From the NCBI RefSeq assembly GCF_004354985.1, contig NZ_SMSK01000004.1, positions 248,001-312,000 on the forward strand: a stretch of 64,000 nucleotides of DNA, written 5' to 3'. The stretch is from Segetibacter sp. 3557_3. GTDB lineage: Bacteria > Bacteroidota > Bacteroidia > Chitinophagales > Chitinophagaceae. The translations under genes and the position numbers were made by a program. Numbering within the stretch: the stretch's first letter is position 1; the number at the start of each line of letters is the position of its first letter. Below, in pieces: positions 8,717 through 16,842 of the stretch. The notes under the pieces are model-generated. The model saw nothing but the letters and a program-made list of their open reading frames with translations, did not search any database and had not been told where the DNA came from.

Positions 8717-9448
8717 ATGACACATACATATCATATCACGGGCATGACCTGCGGTAGTTGCGTGGCAAAAGCAAAAAGCCAACTCCTGATGTTGGGAGAT
8801 GTATCGGAAGCAGATGTACAGGTGACAGCACCGCAGGCAACCATCACGATGCAAAAACATATTCCTGTAACAACGCTCCAGGATGCGTTAAACAAAGCAG
8901 GCAACTACACCATTACAGAGGCGGACGGGGGGATGCACCATACCCTGCGTACAGAAGAGTCCGGCTCCTCGTTGGAAACGTATAAACCCGTCTTGTTGAT
9001 TGGCGCCTATATAACCGGGGCTACATTGTTGATAGCGTTAGCCAGGAATGGCTTTGATTGGCACACCTGGATGCAGCATTTCATGGCAGGTTTCTTCCTG
9101 GTATTTTCTTTCTTTAAATTTCTGAACCTGAAAGGCTTTGCGGAAAGCTATTCGTCGTATGACCTTATTGCCAGGAGATGGTCTGGCTGGGGTTATGTGT
9201 ATGCCTTTATCGAACTTGGCCTGGGTATCGCATTCCTGGTAAATTTCAACCCGGTTATAACAAATGCGGTGACCTTAGTGGTAATGGGGATTAGCATCGT
9301 AGGTGTACTACAAAGTGTACTTAACAAGAGAAAAATTCAATGTGCATGTTTAGGCGCGGTATTTAATCTGCCAATGAGCACAGTAACGGTTATCGAAGAT
9401 GGTCTAATGATTTTAATGTCGGCTATAATGCTCTTAAGAGGGGTATAA
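8717..9448 (+). CDS. HMA domain-MauE/DoxX-like membrane protein
   Basis: The ATG at 8717 (MTHTYHITGMTCGSC) is chosen over 8687 because the HMA domain begins there; length is about 243 aa. Residues 1-70 are a classical HMA domain with GMTCGSC. After an acidic linker, residues 88-240 form four to five membrane helices of the MauE/DoxX type (VLLIGAYITGATLLIALA; MAGFFLVFSFFKFLNL; YVYAFIELGLGIAFLVNF; AVTLVVMGISIVGVLQSVL; VIEDGLMILMSAIML), with a CAC pair in a loop (IQCACLGAVFNLP). MauE-like proteins act in disulfide or redox handling at the membrane. With the HMA-AraC upstream it likely belongs to copper/heavy-metal handling. Confidence 0.8.
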   Translation: MTHTYHITGMTCGSCVAKAKSQLLMLGDVSEADVQVTAPQATITMQKHIPVTTLQDALNKAGNYTITEADGGMHHTLRTEESGSSLETYKPVLLIGAYITGATLLIALARNGFDWHTWMQHFMAGFFLVFSFFKFLNLKGFAESYSSYDLIARRWSGWGYVYAFIELGLGIAFLVNFNPVITNAVTLVVMGISIVGVLQSVLNKRKIQCACLGAVFNLPMSTVTVIEDGLMILMSAIMLLRGV

Positions 9449-9632
9449 CTTGTTACCTTATATTAAAGTAGCATTTTCTGCTCAAATCAGGGAGCCGCAC
9501 ATATTATAGCAGCAAGGTAGGGGAAGGATGAAAGAAAAGATTTGCTGATGGTGACAACACCAGCGATATAAAAAACGCGACAAGTCAATACAGGAATTTA
9601 ATTAGATTATTGTTCATGTTAAAATACTAATT

Positions 9633-10292
9633 ATGAAAACGACTTTCTTACTTGCAGGTTTAACATGGGTTGTACTTGCTTGTAATACCAATTCAAATAA
9701 CGGTACCGCTACTAATGATACGTCAGATCATGCGACGCATCATGAAGCAGGTACAGGTACAAAAGATCAAAATCAGGTTAACCCGGTTACCGCAACAATG
9801 ACTAAGATGATGCATGAAATGCATGGTTCTAAACCGACGGGCAATAATGACATAGACTTTGCAGCTATGATGCTTGAACATCATAAAGGTGCCGTTGAAA
9901 TGTCGAAAGTGCAATTGGATAAGGGCAACAATGCAGAACTCAAAACATTTGCTGAAAAGGTAATTGCGGACCAGAACAAAGAGATTGGATTTATGCAGGA
10001 TTTCATGTCGAAGGCTCCGAAAGCTACGTCGCCAAACTCAGCTGCGTTTCAGAAAGCCTTAAGCCAATCTATGAGCGCAATGATGGCTGCTAATACAACC
10101 ATTTACAATGACATTGATCGTGATTATGCCGCTCAAATGGTACCCCATCACCAAAGTGCCGTAGACATGGCGAAAGCTTATCTTGAATATGGTAAAGAAA
10201 CAAGTTTGACCACCCTTTGCCAAAACATCATCAATTCTCAAACGAAAGAGATTAATTGGCTGAAAGGGTGGCTGGATAAGAACCAGAAATAA
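9633..10292 (+). CDS. DUF305 domain lipoprotein (two His-rich repeats)
   Basis: A 219-aa lipoprotein: MKTTFLLAGLTWVVLAC gives a lipobox Cys17, followed by a Thr/Asn/His linker. DUF305 is a four-helix, ferritin-like fold present here as two repeats, each with a twin-His helix: DFAAMMLEHHKGAVEMSKVQL (about aa 74) and DYAAQMVPHHQSAVDMAKAYL (about aa 165). The Met and His residues (for example MTKMMHEMHG) suit copper binding, and DUF305 proteins are common in copper-resistance loci. The gene follows the HMA pair by 184 bp on the same strand, so I place it in that metal module; it would act in the periplasm or outer membrane. Confidence 0.85.
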   Translation: MKTTFLLAGLTWVVLACNTNSNNGTATNDTSDHATHHEAGTGTKDQNQVNPVTATMTKMMHEMHGSKPTGNNDIDFAAMMLEHHKGAVEMSKVQLDKGNNAELKTFAEKVIADQNKEIGFMQDFMSKAPKATSPNSAAFQKALSQSMSAMMAANTTIYNDIDRDYAAQMVPHHQSAVDMAKAYLEYGKETSLTTLCQNIINSQTKEINWLKGWLDKNQK

Positions 10293-10663
10293 GGTTAAGC
10301 GTTAAGGAGCACAGACAACACGCGCGGCAAGTTGCAGAGAGCCTTACAAAAGCTTACTGCAATGCCTTAAGCGCCTGTAACCCGGCTCACGGTGACGCAA
10401 ACTTGTTTAGACAGTTTCCCAAAGGATGCGCATCTTAAAAGAGAAAGATTTGAATGGGGATGGGACAATTTGCCTGGGAAAAACCTGAAAGCTGTTCTTG
10501 AAGGCTAACACAGCATATTGGTTTGAACCCTCAGCGTACCAGGTACAGTAGCTTGACTGTATGGTCGCTTGCAGCCCAGGCAACATGAGCCATCATCACC
10601 TTTCCTGCTTCGCCAAACTCCAAAAAAATACGGCATTCACCGCCCGGTACTATCCGTGCTGTA
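10293..10663. other. intergenic with possible gene fragments
   Basis: A plus-strand frame ending in TAA at 10506 reads KRERFEWGWDNLPGKNLKAV and then LEG, and a minus-strand frame described separately also looks coding. I recognise neither family. Confidence 0.3.
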
Positions 10664-10672
10664 ACCGATGTC
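10531..10672 (-). pseudogene. C-terminal gene fragment joined to the element A end
   Basis: On the minus strand, an open frame runs from inside the terminal repeat of element A to TGA at 10531-10533. It reads TARIVPGGECRIFLEFGEAG, then KVMMAHVAWAASDHTVKLLY and LVR. The alternating hydrophobic pattern looks like a beta-rich C-terminus rather than chance, but no start exists upstream because the frame enters the mobile element. Likely a gene 3' end cut off by insertion. The family is unknown. Confidence 0.3.
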
Positions 10673-10908
10673 TTTTAGTTAAGCAGTTGTTCTTGGATCA
10701 AGTCCCCATTTTATAATTGTAGATCGTTGCCCGCCCGGCTGCGCCAGTCGGACGGGCGCCTTGCCCCCAATCTATTGGTGAGTCGTACTCCCGTCCGAAC
10801 GGCTTTGGCCGGGCGCCCGCCCGTATGAACTACGTTCGGGCGGAGGCTTGTACTGTTTACCATCACCGAGTAATAAACCAGCAAGGGACTAAACTAAACG
10901 ACATCGGT
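10664..10908 (+). mobile_element. MITE-like element A, 245 bp, with GC-rich insert
   Basis: The terminal inverted repeats are ACCGATGTCTTTTAGTT (10664-10680) and AACTAAACGACATCGGT (10892-10908), 16 of 17 bases complementary. The left end continues AAGCA as in other copies. The centre carries GC-rich hairpin modules (10728-10855, CCCGCCCGG and CGGGCGCCCGCCCG type), and GTCGTACTCCCGTCCG is a diverged core. There is no transposase, so it would be a non-autonomous element moved by an enzyme encoded elsewhere. Confidence 0.75.
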
Positions 10909-11090
10909 GTTACAATGATCATTCAGCCCACACCAGCCTGGGGCGGGCCGGGACAACAAACAGCTATGAAGTTTTTGTTTTATCCTACATAATGCTATAC
11001 CTTAATTGTAATTTGGAATGCTAGTGCCTGGGCATCGCATAACCCTGGCATCAGTCGTTTCTGCGGGTAGGTAGTCTGCCTCTTAAAAAT
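10909..11090. other. intergenic upstream of the 11091 gene
   Basis: No gene or repeat recognised between element A and the next ORF. Confidence 0.3.
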
Positions 11091-11579
11091 ATGATCAAGT
11101 ATATGAAGCCCTGTTTGATTAGGTTTAGAATTCTTCTTTCAATCCTCCTTATCAGTTTCAATAGTCATGCATTTGTTGGTCTTTCTTCAAATCCACCTAG
11201 CCCGGGGAACGACTCAACCAATAGCATGATTATTTCTGCACCAGCAAAACCGAAAGTTGACCAAGCATCTTTTTCGGAATCGTTTGTCGATCGAATTAGC
11301 GCCAAACCAAAGCGCGCAAATAGAGGATCGATAATACTGGTGGTTGTACTTGCCATCCTGGTGTCGATAATGCTCGGCTTGGGTATATTCGTTTTTGCGT
11401 TTGGTGGTGCATCAGGTGCCCTTTTGGCTATTTTAGGCGTAGTTGGTTTGGCTGCCATTGTATTTTCAGCCGCGCGGATAATCAGGGCAATCAAAAAACG
11501 GCGGAGAACGGGCTCAATTAAAAGCAAACACCATCGGGGAAACGGTAGCGAAAATTTTGTAACATCGCTGAACCAATAG
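11091..11579 (+). CDS. hypothetical secreted/membrane protein with basic tail
   Basis: A 162-aa protein of unknown family. An N-terminal signal-like helix (FRILLSILLISFNSHAFVG; a second possible start is Met5) is followed by a Pro/Ser/Asn-rich linker, then a strongly hydrophobic Gly/Ala-rich double helix (SIILVVVLAILVSIMLGLGI; ASGALLAILGVVGLAAIVF). It ends in a Lys/Arg-rich segment (AIKKRRRTGSIKSKHHRG) expected to be cytoplasmic. Similar small secreted proteins with a C-terminal hydrophobic hairpin are frequent in Bacteroidota, but no function is established. It is an isolated gene. Confidence 0.55.
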   Translation: MIKYMKPCLIRFRILLSILLISFNSHAFVGLSSNPPSPGNDSTNSMIISAPAKPKVDQASFSESFVDRISAKPKRANRGSIILVVVLAILVSIMLGLGIFVFAFGGASGALLAILGVVGLAAIVFSAARIIRAIKKRRRTGSIKSKHHRGNGSENFVTSLNQ

Positions 11580-11886
11580 GGCGGGGTGAGCAAATGCTGC
11601 GGCAGCGTTGTTTGCAGCAGCGTGGTCAGAAAAATATCGCTAATCGTTCGTCTATACACTAACCTGAGGTATCCGCTGTTCAGTTGGAGAGGAAGGCAAC
11701 TCACGAATGGTCAAGACTTACAAATGCTGACCCAGGTTGAAGAAAAATGAAGTCCGCTGGATACGGTTTTGACGGCTAAACTTCAACATTTAGTGTGGTT
11801 GTAAACAGCAGCTATTTGAATGCCGGCAAGCACAATGATCTTAAGTTGTAAGGCTTTAACAAACTGAGGAATACCAATCAAATTAC
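11580..11886. other. intergenic, nothing recognised
   Basis: No gene recognised. Repeated TGCTGC/GCAGCA runs near 11595-11625 could fold but have no T-tract. Confidence 0.3.
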
Positions 11887-12420
11887 ATGAATAGTTACGT
11901 TAAGCGAATAGCCGGCTATGGACTCCTTCAGGGGGTATTATTTGTAATCATAATCACCTTGATAGGTCATAGTATCAATGGAAACTCCTTTCTAAAAGCT
12001 TTGGTCACCGGAGTTGTTGGAGGGATATTGGTCGGAGTCCTTAACAGTATCCTATTTTACAGGTTTGCTGTTGCTAAATATGTACTTGATGCAGTTTCCA
12101 TCACTACTGAACGGGATGAAGAGATACAGTTTCAACCGCCAGCCAATTACACCAACGAGAAGGAACCTGTTAGTGGAAAGCTTTTTCTAACCAACAAGCG
12201 GGTGATGTTCAAAACGCATAAACAGGAACCGCATATACGGGAGTTTTCTATTGCGTTGGGAGAGCTGGACCGCTGCGACATGTTTCGCACGTTCGGTTTT
12301 ATCGAGAACGGACTTACGATGCATACAGCTTCAAATGAGACTTATAGCTTTGTTGTTGAAAAGGGTAGGCAATGGCTTGTTCGGCTCAATGCTACAGTAA
12401 AGGACTCACCCACCGGGTAA
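11887..12420 (+). CDS. membrane protein with C-terminal GRAM domain
   Basis: A 177-aa protein. Two membrane helices come first (YGLLQGVLFVIIITLIGHSI; ALVTGVVGGILVGVLNSILFY), followed by a cytosolic GRAM/PH-like domain (aa 90-172). The latter has the characteristic GKLFLTNKRVMFKTHK strand pair and an EFSIALGELDRCDMF helix-strand, then a closing strand (TYSFVVEKGRQWLVRLN). GRAM domains bind lipids or proteins at membranes, but the bacterial versions are uncharacterised. The ATG at 11887 is the natural start. No operon partner is close. Confidence 0.7.
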   Translation: MNSYVKRIAGYGLLQGVLFVIIITLIGHSINGNSFLKALVTGVVGGILVGVLNSILFYRFAVAKYVLDAVSITTERDEEIQFQPPANYTNEKEPVSGKLFLTNKRVMFKTHKQEPHIREFSIALGELDRCDMFRTFGFIENGLTMHTASNETYSFVVEKGRQWLVRLNATVKDSPTG

Positions 12421-12650
12421 TCTCTCCTTCTTTGTGCCATATCTAGGTATTCGGGTTAGATCTGCTGCCGGATGCCGCTGAGCGCTAAACAAAAATGGTG
12501 AGCGAGCAATCAGCGCCTAACTTGTTAGGGTCGGTGCCGGGAAATTGTACATTCGTCTTAATCATGGGTGATAGGTGACGATTGCCAAAGTCGCTACTAC
12601 ACACCCCAATAATGCTAATCAACAACACCCATTGCTTTAAATTGACTTAC
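12421..12650. other. intergenic, palindrome at 12519
   Basis: CCTAACTTGTTAGG (about 12519-12532) is a short perfect palindrome; function unknown. Confidence 0.3.
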
Positions 12651-13541
12651 ATGAAAATTGTACTTGGGTTCATCATTGCTATAGCCATCGCATATCAATC
12701 ATATAGCCAGGCCAGGATTGATTCCATATTAGTAGATGGTCATTACAGAACATTTCGTTTTCAGGAACCCAGGCTTAAAACAAACAAACGCAACCTGATT
12801 TTTATCCTTCATGGTTCCGGAGGAGATGGCCAGGGCATGATGAAACCCGCTGCCAGCCTGCAGGCCATTGCCGAGGACGAGAAACTCCTGTTGGTATATC
12901 CGGATGGCTTTGAGCGATATTGGAACGAATGCCGACGAGCGGCAACATCAACGGCAAATAGGATCGACATCAACGAACAGGCTTTTTTTACGGCCATACT
13001 GCAGTATTTTGGGAAAAACTACCAGGTAATAGATAAGCGATTTTTTGTGATTGGTTTATCCGGCGGTGGACACATGGCCTACAAGCTTGCCATGACATTG
13101 CCGGAGACTTGTAAGGGCATTAGTTCCGTAGTTGCAAACCTACCCGATAAAACAAACATGGATTGTGCCGAGGCAAAGATTCCGGTTGCCGTGATGATTG
13201 CAAATGGGACCGCTGACCCGCTTAACCCGTATAGCGGTGGAACGATGATCATGTCCGGAGCCTCCTGGGGTGATGTTCGTTCAACCCAACGCTCTTTCCA
13301 GTACTGGGCCGGGTTAGCCGGATACAAAGACCAACCATTAATCGAAAAGATGCCGGACCCTGATACCACAAACAAGCAAGCGATCACGAGGTATACTTAC
13401 CGGAACAGCCGTAAACCGGAAGTTACACTTTTGCAAGTTGATGGCGGTGAGCATGCCTTTCCGAAAGACCTGGACATTTTTTTAGAGTCCTGGGCCTTCT
13501 TTAAACGTGAGATTAAAAGAGAGGAGCGTACCGGTCGTTAA
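12651..13541 (+). CDS. secreted esterase, CE1/PHB-depolymerase-like
   Basis: The ATG at 12651 begins a signal peptide (MKIVLGFIIAIAIAYQSYSQ), giving 296 aa; upstream frame to 12582 is rejected for that reason. The alpha/beta-hydrolase fold is of the LpqC/feruloyl esterase/PHB depolymerase type: FILHGSGGDG oxyanion region, GLSGGGHMAY serine elbow (G-x-S-x-G), NGTADPLNPYSGG carrying the acid, and GGEHAFP carrying the catalytic His. WNECRR and CKGISSVVANLP match secreted CE1-like esterases. Probable role is hydrolysis of ester substituents or polyesters outside the cytoplasm. No operon partners. Confidence 0.8.
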   Translation: MKIVLGFIIAIAIAYQSYSQARIDSILVDGHYRTFRFQEPRLKTNKRNLIFILHGSGGDGQGMMKPAASLQAIAEDEKLLLVYPDGFERYWNECRRAATSTANRIDINEQAFFTAILQYFGKNYQVIDKRFFVIGLSGGGHMAYKLAMTLPETCKGISSVVANLPDKTNMDCAEAKIPVAVMIANGTADPLNPYSGGTMIMSGASWGDVRSTQRSFQYWAGLAGYKDQPLIEKMPDPDTTNKQAITRYTYRNSRKPEVTLLQVDGGEHAFPKDLDIFLESWAFFKREIKREERTGR

Positions 13542-13702
13542 AATAGGTTTTATTAAGCAGGCCTGAGACTATGATTGCAGTAGTATTCTTAATGGAGTAA
13601 CCGGCTCGCGTAATTAAACGTGGGGTCACCATTTGAGTTGATTACGCTGAAAGTTTACACCTGATCCAGTCAATGTTAATAATCCTGAATTGAACGATTG
13701 CT

Positions 13703-14257
13703 ATGAGAAAGTTAATTGCCGCAATGAACATGACACTTGATGGGTTTTGTGATCATACGGAGATGAATGCAGATGATGAAACCCATCAGCATTATAATGA
13801 GCTGCTTCGAGGAGCCGACACGCTTATTTATGGAAGAGTGACTTACCAACTCATGGAAAGTTACTGGCCCGCCATTGTCGAACTTCCGACTGGCAACAAA
13901 CCAACGGATGAATTTGCCGTACTCATCGACAACCTTACCAAGGTTGTTTTTTCCCGGACGCTAAAAAACCTGGAATGGAAAACCGCTAAGCTTGCAACCG
14001 GAGACCTCAAAGAAGAAGTGTCAGCGTTGAAGGAACAACCAGGTAAAGACATCCTGGTTGGGAGCCCGAGTTTAATCGTGGCCCTCCTGAACCATAAGCT
14101 CGTGGATGAGTTCCAATTGTGTGTTCATCCAATCGTTGCAGGAAAGGGTCTTCTCTTATTTAAGAACATAAGCAACAGGATCAATCTTAAACTCCTAAAA
14201 ACAAAAACGTTTCGGTGTGGTGTAGTTGCTTTTTATTATGAGCCCATTTCTAATTAG
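13703..14257 (+). CDS. dihydrofolate reductase family protein (RibD C-terminal-like)
   Basis: A complete 184-aa member: RKLIAAMNMTLDGFCDH opening strand and substrate loop, ADTLIYGRVTYQLMESYWP (the GRxTYE/Q helix typical of this group), NLTKVVFSRTLKNLEW, DILVGSPSLIVALLNHKLVDEF cofactor loop and HPIVAGKGLLLF. These small NADPH-dependent reductases resemble RibD_C and are widespread single genes in Bacteroidota; substrates are not established. It is related to the truncated gene at 2-412 but clearly diverged. There is no signal peptide. Confidence 0.88.
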   Translation: MRKLIAAMNMTLDGFCDHTEMNADDETHQHYNELLRGADTLIYGRVTYQLMESYWPAIVELPTGNKPTDEFAVLIDNLTKVVFSRTLKNLEWKTAKLATGDLKEEVSALKEQPGKDILVGSPSLIVALLNHKLVDEFQLCVHPIVAGKGLLLFKNISNRINLKLLKTKTFRCGVVAFYYEPISN

Positions 14258-14603
14258 CTGTTAAAATGTATGGAGCCTGGAGCGAGCCCGGTCCATCCCT
14301 TATAGCATTAATCGGAAACACAAGCTTGTGGTAGCCTGACTTCAGCCGTGCCGGGTAAATAATAAAGCTGCACTGGCCTATACGTAATACCATATTCTTA
14401 CCGGTGCCGGGGTAAGTTTTTTTCACCTAACCTAAAGACGTTTTGTCTTGCCTTCTCGTGGGATCCGGGATTTCTCTTGAACGAAGAGATTTTTATTTTA
14501 GCTTTCTTATTACTTTTGGTATGGTCCACTTAACGGCCTGTTTATTCACTTTTCCTAATAGATTGGGATGATTATACCAATAGTGTAATCTTCAAACCAA
14601 CCA
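14258..14603. other. intergenic between convergent genes
   Basis: No gene. GGAGCCTGGAGCGAGCCCGG (14272) slightly recalls a segment of MITE element D, but the match is too weak to call. Confidence 0.3.
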
Positions 14604-15716
14604 TTAAAACCTGATATTTTCCACCTTGTATATCCCATAGCCACTGGATAGATATACCGTTTTGCCGTCCCTGGTAGTACAGATACCACCGATGCTTTCT
14701 TTAAACTTCGCAATGGTGATTACCCGGTTTTCATCAGGAAGTGCAAGTCGCAGCGATCCGGGGGTAGCGAAAAATACACGTTTGCCATCCTGGCTAACAG
14801 CAACATGATTTACATTATTTGCCTTCGCCGTTGCTAAGGTGCCATCTTGTTCCCTGTAAAAGCTTTGTGTATTGGAAGTTGGCGTTAAGTAGGAGCTGAC
14901 TTGCCCCGAAGGGGTGATTTTACGCACAACAACGTAACCGGGATCGGCTACATATATATTACCATGCATATCCGACGCCATGTCGTTTATTTCTCCGAAT
15001 GTTGCGTCCAGCCCTGTTCCATTTGCAAAGGGCCATGCCGGCGCAGCTACACTACTGGTTGGTTTACCAACAAATGCCGTTACCTCATTGCCCGCATTTG
15101 GGAAATGCACCTTACGAATGGTTTTAAGATAACTTGACGAAAAGTACAGGGTATTCGCATCAGCTACTGCGAGGCCATAACCACCATCAATGCTTGCTAC
15201 ACTTAAACTCCCGATTGCGTTTTCGGCCTTCGGTACATCGTGATTGTTTTTCCAATCTATTATGGTAGACGGATTGGTTGCACTAACAGGTGCGGCGGGA
15301 TCCAGTTTCATCAGTCTACCTAAACTGGTTGTCACAAGTAAAGAGCTTGCAGCATCATGGGCCTCTGCAATATCAAAAGCTTCACTATGAAGACCAAAGG
15401 TGTATGGTGCAACTGTGCTAACACCGTTTTGGTCTAGTTTGCGTAAATAGGTTGTGCCGGATGCGTCAAATATATATAAGGCTTTGGTTTTATCATGCCA
15501 GTGCAACTTTGTAGGGCCATAAAACCGGGCATTTAGCGGGTTGCTGTTATCCCTGGAGGCAAACTCGGTAGGGGAGCCGGCGATCAATGTTACATCTGCT
15601 GAAATATCAGCTCCGTTGCCACCGCTGTTTGTGTTATTCGTTATATTATTCTTCTCGCAGGAGCAGAGCACCGTAATAATTAGACTGCAGAAAAGGAAGG
15701 CGTTATTAAAATTCAT
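14604..15716 (-). CDS. NHL-like beta-propeller lipoprotein
   Basis: A 370-aa lipoprotein: MNFNNAFLFCSLIITVLCSC, with acylated Cys at position 20 followed by EKN, as is usual for Bacteroidota lipoproteins. The rest is repeated beta-propeller blades of NHL type, for example GNIYVADPGYVVVRKITPSGQVSSYL, LDATFGEINDMASDM and GKTVYLSSGYGIYKV. NHL proteins usually mediate protein or ligand binding rather than catalysis; a surface-binding or signalling role is possible. It is monocistronic on the minus strand with a 345-bp divergent gap upstream. Confidence 0.7.
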   Translation of the reverse strand: MNFNNAFLFCSLIITVLCSCEKNNITNNTNSGGNGADISADVTLIAGSPTEFASRDNSNPLNARFYGPTKLHWHDKTKALYIFDASGTTYLRKLDQNGVSTVAPYTFGLHSEAFDIAEAHDAASSLLVTTSLGRLMKLDPAAPVSATNPSTIIDWKNNHDVPKAENAIGSLSVASIDGGYGLAVADANTLYFSSSYLKTIRKVHFPNAGNEVTAFVGKPTSSVAAPAWPFANGTGLDATFGEINDMASDMHGNIYVADPGYVVVRKITPSGQVSSYLTPTSNTQSFYREQDGTLATAKANNVNHVAVSQDGKRVFFATPGSLRLALPDENRVITIAKFKESIGGICTTRDGKTVYLSSGYGIYKVENIRF

Positions 15717-16024
15717 AAGGGATCAGTATATTATGATTATTGTTGGATAAAGCTATATCTGCCGGCAAGCGTTATTAAGGACGAGTTGTATAAATTGTTA
15801 TAAATGAAGTTGTATTGGGCTAATCCAACACTTATTTGTACCACCGGTAATCAGGAACAATATCGAATAAGATGATCTTGTGAGGTTCTACTGGAATCCG
15901 ATTCGGATTATTCTACCATTAAAGCCCTTTCTGCTATCTACTCCGTTTATATCGGTAAATGCATTGAATTCACTTGCCTTTACATCAGGAAATTAAAACT
16001 CAACAGGGATTAGGTTATTGTAGA
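15717..16024. other. divergent intergenic region
   Basis: Promoter region for the 14604-15716 gene (minus) and the 16062 gene (plus). Apart from the operator at 16025 no site can be fixed. Confidence 0.35.
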
Positions 16025-16060
16025 ATGTAAAGTATATTTGACGTAAAGTAAACTTTACAT
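16025..16060. promoter_or_regulatory. multi-half-site operator abutting the membrane protein/XRE pair
   Basis: Three copies of a GTAAAGT/ACTTTAC half-site lie in 36 bp. ATGTAAAGT (16025-16033) pairs with ACTTTACAT (16052-16060), and GTAAAGT (16043-16049) with ACTTTAC (16052-16058) makes a tight palindrome with a 2-bp centre. The sequence TATATTTG (16033-16040) between half-sites fits the -7 consensus TAnnTTTG. The gene start is at 16062, so occupancy should block transcription or translation. The likely ligand is the XRE protein at 16444. Confidence 0.55.
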
Positions 16061-16061
16061 C

Positions 16062-16454
16062 ATGCAATCCAGGCTACTCCGACGCGCTTACAAAATTGTT
16101 GGTCTAACGCTATTTTCTCTTGCTTTTCTGGTACCAATAATTTTAGGACTCATAAATCAAGAGCCGTGGGAGCAGACAGCATTCAGGCGTCAGGTAGCCA
16201 ACAGTATCATGTTATTTGGTCTGCTGTTATTTATGCTGTCGAGGGAGAAAGTGGAGGATGAATTCGTTGATTTCTGCCGTTTGAGAGCTTTCCGGACTGC
16301 GCTGATTGCGGGAGTTATTTACTTTCTCCAGGATGCTTTTGGAACATTAGGCGGCAACCTTGTAGATAGTTCATTTGGTGTTTTGATCATGCAAATCGCA
16401 GTATATGTGGTGATGTTTTATGTTTTAAAAGCCGGCTTGTTTAATGGTAAATAA
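16062..16454 (+). CDS. four-helix membrane protein paired with an XRE regulator
   Basis: A 130-aa membrane protein with about four helices (IVGLTLFSLAFLVPIILGLI; VANSIMLFGLLLFML; AFRTALIAGVIYFLQDAF; FGVLIMQIAVYVVMFYVL). No family is recognised. Its 3' end overlaps the XRE gene by 11 bp, so the two are one translational unit. Such integral-membrane/short-XRE pairs are common and self-regulated, but the biological role is largely undefined. A palindromic operator ends 1 bp before the ATG. Confidence 0.65.
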   Translation: MQSRLLRRAYKIVGLTLFSLAFLVPIILGLINQEPWEQTAFRRQVANSIMLFGLLLFMLSREKVEDEFVDFCRLRAFRTALIAGVIYFLQDAFGTLGGNLVDSSFGVLIMQIAVYVVMFYVLKAGLFNGK

Positions 16455-16650
16455 GTTGAAGCACTATCGGGAACAGCACGGTTTCACGCAGGAACAACTC
16501 GCCACAGCCGTTGGAGTAAGCAGGCAGAGCATCATATCCATTGAAAAAGGTCAATACGTGCCGACAACCCTCCTGGCGCTAAAACTTGCAAGCGCTTTAA
16601 AGGTGACCGTCGAAAACATCTTTCAACTGGAGAAAATGGATTGGAAGTAA
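16444..16650 (+). CDS. short XRE-family transcriptional regulator
   Basis: A 68-aa stand-alone HTH_3 protein. Helices 2-3 read FTQEQLATAVGVSRQSIISIEKGQYVPTTLLALKLASALKVTVENIF, which is the complete Cro/CI-type fold seen in the YozG-like short regulators. There is no effector domain. The 11-bp overlap with the preceding membrane gene indicates coupled translation, and the GTAAAGT operator upstream of the pair is the natural autoregulatory target. Confidence 0.9.
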   Translation: MVNKLKHYREQHGFTQEQLATAVGVSRQSIISIEKGQYVPTTLLALKLASALKVTVENIFQLEKMDWK

Positions 16651-16842
16651 CATAGGCGTAAATGCTATACAATTCATGCCAGCCGGATAGCAGCCTTCAA
16701 ACGTTAAAAGCCGAACCACCCATGACACTCCTGAAAGCCTGTTAAGTTTATGTTTTGCGGCTGCAGGTAGGGTAAAGGAAATCTAACTCGTATGGTTCAG
16801 CGGAATCTGCGAACACGGGCGCTGAATTGATCCCCGCAACAA

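Noticed and set aside
541-12540. A possible integron cassette array: many unrelated single genes on one strand, with isolated GTTRRRY or RYYYAAC-like motifs at 542, 4268, 7094 and 12519.
   Set aside because: I found no pair of such motifs with the spacing and internal L'/L'' boxes of an attC site, no repeated attC-like fold between genes, and no integrase gene.
14272-14296. Similarity of an intergenic GGAGCCTGG segment to MITE element D.
   Set aside because: Too short and lacks the core or end repeats.
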